Positions 31,725 through 36,341 of a stretch of 36,341 bases of DNA are shown here, piece by piece. Position numbers and translations under genes: made by a program. A model generated the notes under the pieces. It saw only the letters and a list, made by a program, of their open reading frames with translations, was not told where the DNA came from and did no database searches. Origin of the DNA: Halomonas colorata (GTDB lineage Bacteria > Pseudomonadota > Gammaproteobacteria > Pseudomonadales > Halomonadaceae); the NCBI RefSeq assembly GCF_014897985.1, contig NZ_JABUZA010000043.1, positions 1 through 36,341 on the forward strand. Direction: 5' to 3'. The number at the start of each line of letters is the position of its first letter. The first letter of the stretch is position 1.

Positions 31725-33510
31725 TCAGAAAACCTGCCCGTCCCGCATTTAAATAGTCCGCGCCGTCAAAGGAGCGTGTGGTCACGTAATCCTGGCCCAT
31801 AACGTTCTCTAATGTAAGGCGAGCACTCCACAATGGAGCAAACTGCCAGCCGGCGCGCAGATTGACCAGCCCATAACCACTTAGCCGATCCTGGTTTTGT
31901 GCATCACGATAGCGGTGGTTTTGGGCGACCCACGAACCGCCCAGCGACCACTTACCTAATTCGCGGTCGATATCCAGACGTACGCTTTGCGTAGCGCGAT
32001 TCTGCAGCCGATTGCCTGTTAAGCGGTTCTCAGGATCGGTGTAGGTCAACGCGGCAGCCAGTATCCAATCATTTAGCTCAACGCCACTGGCAAGCTCTGC
32101 CCCCCGAATCCGTGACGAAGGTACGTTAGACTGAACGCCCTGCCCCGCAATCAGATTATCAATATCCGTTTGATAGAGAGCGGCATCCCAAAACCACTGC
32201 GCATACTGGCCACGAACACCCACTTCAACGGTTTCAGAGGTTTCAGACTCAAGGTCCGGATTACCAAACCCCGGGTAGTAAAGCTGGTTATACGTCGGCG
32301 CGTTAAACGCCGTGCCATAGCTGGCCCGCAGGGTATGGTTGTTATCCAGCGCGTAGCCTGCTGCCAGGCTGCCGGTGACTTCATCGCCGTAGGCTTCATT
32401 ATCATCAAAGCGTAAGCTGGCTTGCAGGGTTAACGGTGAAAAGTCCAGCAGCGCCTGGGTGAATACGGCTTTATTGCTGCGGCTGGTTTCATCGTATTCA
32501 ATAGTACTGTCAACCTTATCCTCGCTGTATTCAGCGCCTGCGATCAGCTCGTGAGCCCCCGCGGTAACAATATTTTCCCAGCGCGCAGTGCTAATCTTGG
32601 TGTTGAATACCGAGTCGCCAAAGCTTGCATAGTCATCGCTCTCATCGCGGGACTCACTCAGCGTGAGGCGGCTGTGCCAGTTGTTCTTGATCGGCAACTC
32701 GCCATAAATACCGGCTACTTGTTGAACAAAGTCGTTTTCACCGCCATCGTATTCGTTATTACCCCGAGCGCGTAGCGCAAGGGCACCCACCTCAGCGCCA
32801 TTTTCAAACGTATGCGAAACCCGCGCCAACGCAGAGGTATTGTCGTAGCCTTTATCTTCGCCATCGCGACGAACCGGCTGGCCATCGGTAGTCAAGTGGC
32901 TGCCCGCAAAGCTGTAGCGGGTACCGCCTTCGCGACCGCTGATTCCCGCGCTTACTCGCTGAGTATTGAACGAACCACCGCCTATCGAAAACCTCGGCTG
33001 CGGCCCCGCTTCGCTCGCTTGGGGCGTAAATAACTGCACTACCCCGCCAATCGCATCGGCACCGTACAGGCTACCCCGTGGTCCGCGCACGATTTCAGCG
33101 CGCTCAAACATACGCGGGTCAAGATACGACCAGGCAGCCCCGCCGCTGGTGGCTGAACGTAAACGAATACCGTCAATCAACAGCACATTTTGGCCGCTTC
33201 CAGTACCGCGAATATACACGCTGCTGTTTTTTCCAAAGCTGCCGTTAGAGCTTACATCCACCCCCGGCTGGCCACGAAACAGATCGGTAATGCTCACCGG
33301 GTCTTGGCGGCGCAGCGTGGCTTCATCCAATACGGTAACCGAGGAAAGGCTGTCATTGGCCGTACGCGGCGCCAGCGCGGCAGTAACCACTACCGGGTTA
33401 AGAGTGCTTTGCAAACCAGCTTGAGCGCTTGGCAGGTCACTCTGAGCAACGACCACGGGAGATACAACCAACGCAGCAAGCGCGGCAGAAACAGGAAGAT
33501 AGTTAGGCAT
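31705..33510 (-). CDS. btuB: TonB-dependent cobalamin receptor BtuB, 601 aa
   Basis: Outer-membrane receptor that imports B12 using TonB energy. ATG 33510 gives a signal peptide (PNYLPVSAALAALVVSPVVVAQ) and has AAGG nine bases upstream. The TonB box is NPVVVTA, followed by the plug domain: VTVLDEATLRRQDPVSITDLFRGQPGVDV, VYIRGTGSGQNVLLIDGIR, ERAEIVRGPRGSLYGADAIGGVVQLFT. The remaining 450 residues are alternating beta strands of a 22-strand barrel; the end ARLTLENVMGQDYVTTRSFDGADY, then LSVHFGQ, is typical of the receptor class. The gene is preceded by a cobalamin riboswitch, which settles the substrate class. btuF overlaps its last 20 bases. Confidence 0.95.
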   Translation of the reverse strand: MPNYLPVSAALAALVVSPVVVAQSDLPSAQAGLQSTLNPVVVTAALAPRTANDSLSSVTVLDEATLRRQDPVSITDLFRGQPGVDVSSNGSFGKNSSVYIRGTGSGQNVLLIDGIRLRSATSGGAAWSYLDPRMFERAEIVRGPRGSLYGADAIGGVVQLFTPQASEAGPQPRFSIGGGSFNTQRVSAGISGREGGTRYSFAGSHLTTDGQPVRRDGEDKGYDNTSALARVSHTFENGAEVGALALRARGNNEYDGGENDFVQQVAGIYGELPIKNNWHSRLTLSESRDESDDYASFGDSVFNTKISTARWENIVTAGAHELIAGAEYSEDKVDSTIEYDETSRSNKAVFTQALLDFSPLTLQASLRFDDNEAYGDEVTGSLAAGYALDNNHTLRASYGTAFNAPTYNQLYYPGFGNPDLESETSETVEVGVRGQYAQWFWDAALYQTDIDNLIAGQGVQSNVPSSRIRGAELASGVELNDWILAAALTYTDPENRLTGNRLQNRATQSVRLDIDRELGKWSLGGSWVAQNHRYRDAQNQDRLSGYGLVNLRAGWQFAPLWSARLTLENVMGQDYVTTRSFDGADYLNAGRAGFLSVHFGQ

Positions 33511-33526
33511 GAGGAGGTACCTTGCG

Positions 33527-33548
33527 CGCTGTGCCAACCCGCACAGCG
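33527..33548 (-). promoter_or_regulatory. Hairpin beside the btuB ribosome-binding site (likely expression platform)
   Basis: A perfect 8-bp stem (CGCTGTGC with GCACAGCG, six-base loop) ends three bases before the AAGG ribosome-binding site of btuB. No U run follows, which favours control of translation over termination. Confidence 0.5.
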
Positions 33549-33661
33549 TGGTTTTTATAATCGCCAAGCGCAGGCACCACAAGGGAATAGCAGGAAGTCA
33601 CTAATCGCCTTGAGAGCGCCCACCGCGTCCTGGCATGTTCGGCTGATATAGCCCTCTCTCT

Positions 33662-33842
33662 CAGGCCGGTCTCCGGGCTGACAAGCGAAGCACACTGACG
33701 CTTCCAAGCACTCACCTTCCCATGCGTTTATATTGCACAGTGGTAACGAGGGCTCTTAACTTGATCACCGTTGCGGGGGCAGCGTTGGATTGGGCACCAA
33801 CTTCCCGTTTCACCAGCGGCTTTGGCCGCCGACACCTGAAAG
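33662..33842 (-). promoter_or_regulatory. Cobalamin riboswitch upstream of btuB
   Basis: On the minus strand all hallmark segments occur in order: GGTGAAACGGGAA after a GCGGC-bounded stem, CCAATCCAACGCTGCCCCCG with CAACGG (about 33770-33793), CCACTGTG (33736-33743), GGAAGG and the B12 box GTCAGCCCGGAGACCGGCC (33664-33682). Binding of adenosylcobalamin would lower btuB-btuF-btuC-btuD expression. The start lies close to the predicted transcription start of the promoter at 33850-33878. Confidence 0.95.
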
Positions 33843-33849
33843 AGCGCGT

Positions 33850-33878
33850 AAACTAGCAAGTTGTCGTGACCCGGTCAA
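33850..33878 (-). promoter_or_regulatory. Sigma-70 promoter of the btuB operon
   Basis: Minus strand TTGACC (33878-33873), a 17-base spacer and TAGTTT (33855-33850). The predicted start near 33843 coincides with the 5' edge of the riboswitch. Confidence 0.7.
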
Positions 33879-34054
33879 TTTGACGGGTTCCTTACCGTAC
33901 AAAACACAACATTTAAAAAACGATTGCCCTGACCGGTTGGTAGCAGATCATTTTTTCCAATCTAGCCGAAATCACTCAATACCAAGCGAAAATATAATCA
34001 ATGGGTACAAATAAGGTATGCTCTGCATAGTTTAATGTTGCCCAACTGAAAATA

Positions 34055-34765
34055 TTATTCGCCTACTTGAAACCACCAGGTTAAAAAAGCATCTTCCTCA
34101 ACCAGGTCAGGCGTAGGCTGTGCTAAAAAACCGTAGCCTGCATCAATCTCTAAAGCGTTCGTTTCCAGTACTATATCTCTAATATTGCTGATACTTGAGC
34201 TTTCCTTAATACTAATCTGCTCCTCCTCTGAAGAAAATAACCCAACATGTAAACCTAACGCCGTGTACCAGAGACTGATCAATTCATGATCGTCCTGAGA
34301 TTTAGCGGAAAAAATCACTTCTTTAACCATATCTACAGTATCTATCGTTTTGGGGGGCAACGCATCACTGCCTATAAGATCACCTTGTTCCACAAACTGC
34401 TGCCAAAGAGGTGAACTAGCATCAAAAAATAAATAAGGAGGCTTGATATAACCTGCCGTTGGATTGGACTGCTCGTGCCACTCTTCTTGTGGCTTTAAAT
34501 TTATGAAAGAAAAATCACTGATTCCATTAAAAAACGTCTCGTGCTCCGCATAATCAGGATGCTGAGATATCTCAAACTGATACACAAACTTATGCTCCAG
34601 CAGAGTATCGATCACTCGAAAATGCGTGAAACTGGTATCCCATGACGCTTGAAATTGGTAAAGATTGTAAAACAGATCACGCAAATCCTCGCTGCTATGC
34701 TCGCCAGCTTGATCAAGACTCTGGACTGACATTTCCACTAGGTCTTCAAACTCATGCATCGACAT
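34055..34765 (-). CDS. Unknown cytoplasmic acidic protein, 236 aa
   Basis: I do not recognise this protein. ATG 34765 is chosen because AAGGAA lies six bases upstream; the frame is open to 34924 but that part has no start signal of this quality. The protein is strongly acidic, with EFEDLVEMSVQSLDQAGEHSSEDLRDLFYNLYQFQ near the start, then mixed alpha/beta segments (FVYQFEISQHPDYAEHETFF, ISDFSFINLKPQEEW) and a hydrophobic end (EDAFLTWWFQVGE). There is no signal peptide or membrane helix. Acidic, solitary proteins next to DUF6708-type genes can be immunity or partner proteins of secreted effectors; that is conjecture from position only. AT-rich composition differs from the B12 genes. Confidence 0.65.
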   Translation of the reverse strand: MSMHEFEDLVEMSVQSLDQAGEHSSEDLRDLFYNLYQFQASWDTSFTHFRVIDTLLEHKFVYQFEISQHPDYAEHETFFNGISDFSFINLKPQEEWHEQSNPTAGYIKPPYLFFDASSPLWQQFVEQGDLIGSDALPPKTIDTVDMVKEVIFSAKSQDDHELISLWYTALGLHVGLFSSEEEQISIKESSSISNIRDIVLETNALEIDAGYGFLAQPTPDLVEEDAFLTWWFQVGE

Positions 34766-35066
34766 GGCTTCTTCCTTATAGAGCGTTTGATAATACCAGC
34801 ATGTTATCTTGCCTCTTTGGAATAGCCAATTGCACAACCAGGCTTCCAGAGGAAGGCTTTGCGAACATATATCTCTGAACGTGGCGTGGCCAAGTAATCG
34901 GTAAGATTTACTACTCAAGTACATTCATCAATACCACGCTACCGCAGACGCTAAGCGATTACCCCGTGGCTTACTTTCTCACTGCATCTAGTCATGTTGA
35001 ATTTTCTAAATGTCTGCCTAGCTCGCCATGCACCTATCATGCGAAGTCGCATAGAACGCCCCACTC
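34766..35066. other. Intergenic, no gene seen
   Basis: About 300 AT-rich bases between the acidic protein gene and the DUF6708 gene. The frame of the former stays open through 34924 without a better start. No repeat, terminator-like hairpin or RNA gene is obvious. A weak TTGGCT-17-TAACAT pair on the minus strand near 34800-34830 could be a promoter. Confidence 0.4.
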
Positions 35067-36185
35067 CTATTTAAATGGAAACGAAGGGTAAGGGGTTTGC
35101 CTGAACTTAATAGAATTAATGCCGAAACGTTTTTCGACATCGCCCATTTCAACAAACTTTTCACCGCGCTGGTAAGCCGCACGGAGTGCTCCGCTCAGTT
35201 CAGCAAGTGCTGGCGAGGGCTTGGCCCATTGGGATTCGGGTAAAGGCTTCGACCACTCGGCAAGCCAGTCGCGGGGCACAGCTTTGGGTAGGATATGCTT
35301 CATGCGGTATTCGGTGTACCAGTGAGCAAAGCGGGCGTGTTCCCAGAGCCGCTTACGCCGAAAGCGCCTCCACCTGGCTGGGTCGTTCGTACGCTCGCAT
35401 TCAGCTTTTTCACGGGCCACATAGGCATTGTACCACTCGACGCCCCACTCTTTGGCGGAAGGGGTAATGGCCTCTTCCCCCTCTTCCATAAAGCGACGAA
35501 TATACTCCCACTGGGCCAACGCTCCGGGCAGGCCACCCACGCTGACGATGATACCCGCCCCTGGCAGTGTATAGCCTGGGCGCTCCGGATCCGGCGGCAG
35601 CAGCGCAAAGTTCCAGCCAAAGCCGGTGATCGCCCCTGGACCCAGGTTAGGATTGAAGCCACACACCGCGACCACATCTTCCCAGGGCACCAACACCGTG
35701 CGCCGCTCGCGTTTGAATAGCCGACAGAGGGCGTCATAAATAGCAGGATAAACAAAGAAAAAGGCCATGGCGCCGATATGCAGTAGCGTTAAACCCACAG
35801 GGAAACTCTCCCGGGCACCGCGCAGCCATTCGCCAATTTCAATGACCCCCATTCCTCCTGGTGCCGCTGCAGCTACACCCGCCGCAGACGTTAACCACAG
35901 ATTTTGAGGCGCGGGAAGCCAGAAGCGACTTGGGGGTTCTACTACAAAAGCAACTTCACGGCGCTGGCGGTTTAGGCGAATAGGAGGGATGCGTTTGAGT
36001 AATGTATTGATCCAAATAATGCCTAAAATAAATACAAATAAAAAACCGAAATACAGCCCCCCGCCCCAGAATGCTAATACCTGGCTGTAAGCCGTGTTTT
36101 TTATCATTGCCATACAAAACACCACTAAAAAAAAGCCGTTCATAAACACAGTCCCGACGCTTAACATATGTCCTGCCGTCATCAT
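35067..36185 (-). pseudogene. DUF6708 family membrane protein, probably 5'-truncated, 372 codons left
   Basis: Membrane protein matching the DUF6708 family, often found beside type VI secretion or Rhs loci. It has paired helices at residues 15-60 (FMNGFFLVVFCMAM, LYFGFLFVFILGIIWIN), then IRLNRQRREVAFV, another helical pair (about 95-150), VLVPWEDVVAV, FNFALLPPDPE-like (here WNFALLPPDPERPGYTL) and a long charged C-terminal part. The family normally has 40-60 residues before the first helix (tyrosine- and proline-rich, ending in a region like DRWYxxKG); here the open frame begins at the first helix with an ATG directly next to the end of an IS1380-like element. I therefore read it as a gene that lost its 5' end to the insertion. 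A short intact variant is the alternative. Confidence 0.6.
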
Positions 36186-36187
36186 GC

Positions 36188-36341
36188 TGTCGGGGCTAGC
36201 CCGGATTTCTCACAGGGTATAAAAGAAAGCGGCTGAAAGTGTTAACGTTTCAGGGCCTTACACCAAAACCAACACCAACAGCCGCTTCCAAAATGGTACC
36301 TGAAAAGCTGACCTTCTCGCCACTCTCTCGCCGCCAAATTG
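36188..36341 (+). mobile_element. Left end of an IS1380-like insertion sequence, cut by the window edge
   Basis: The sequence GGGGCTAGCCCGGATTTCTCACAGGG (36194-36213 approximately, given here in parts: CTAGCCCGGATTTCTCAC and AGGG) resembles IS1380-family terminal repeats. A leader of about 80 bases follows and then a transposase-like start. The exact left boundary and any target duplication cannot be fixed because the right end lies outside the window. Confidence 0.5.
36293..36341 (+). CDS. IS1380-like transposase, N-terminal fragment (runs off the window)
   Basis: Sixteen codons are visible, starting ATG at 36293: MVPEKLTFSPLSRRQI. The F-S-P-L-x-R-x pattern is that of IS1380-family transposase N-termini. 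The rest is beyond the right edge, so identity rests on these few residues and on the terminal-repeat-like sequence before them. Confidence 0.5.
   Translation, partial: MVPEKLTFSPLSRRQI

Overview
This window looks like a chromosomal segment of a Halomonas-type gammaproteobacterium. That placement is inferred from gene content, the moderately high G+C and tightly overlapped core genes, and REP-like intergenic repeats; no rRNA or other marker gene is present to prove it. The window is an accessory region (about 1-7.9 kb), an aerobic cobalamin (vitamin B12) biosynthesis block (about 9.0-24.9 kb), two sets of B12-type transport genes (25.2-27.1 and 29.1-33.9 kb), and a right-hand accessory edge (34-36.3 kb).

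Accessory left part: minus-strand small genes are separated by attC-like recombination sites, in the manner of an integron gene-cassette array, but no integron integrase is present. It therefore looks like a CALIN (cluster of attC sites lacking an integrase). The cassettes carry, in transcription order, a two-gene unknown pair, a DUF2806 protein, a 108-residue unknown, a BrnT/BrnA toxin-antitoxin pair and a DUF3024 protein. A complete IS1182-family element (3683-5508) has inserted exactly at the conserved AAC/GTT triplet of one attC site and is flanked by a 3-bp AAC duplication. Upstream of the first cassette lie a long hairpin and three 155-bp tandem repeats containing REP-like sequences. A 585-residue secreted protein of unknown function fills the left edge.

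Cobalamin block: the minus-strand order is fused ChlI/ChlD chelatase subunit, cobO, cobB, cobW, cobN, cobG, cobH, cobI, cobJ, then cobL, cobE, cobM, cobF. Nearly every junction is a stop/start overlap. CobG, CobF and CobN mark the oxygen-dependent, late-cobalt route. cobK alone is on the plus strand, fitted between cobJ and cobL with no spare base: its stop abuts the cobJ stop and its start codon overlaps the cobL start codon. The genes before precorrin-2 and the late genes (cobA, cobC, cobD, cobP, cobQ, cobU, cobV) are not in the window.

Transport: beside the cob block a permease/ATPase pair (btuCD-like) lacks a binding protein. Further right, btuB-btuF-btuC-btuD form a minus-strand operon led by a clear sigma-70 promoter and a cobalamin riboswitch, with a hairpin just before the btuB ribosome-binding site. 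Between the two sets are an NAD-dependent epimerase/dehydratase gene and a Yip1-family membrane protein gene. The right edge carries an unknown 236-residue protein and a DUF6708 gene whose 5' end appears to have been cut off by an IS1380-like element that runs out of the window.
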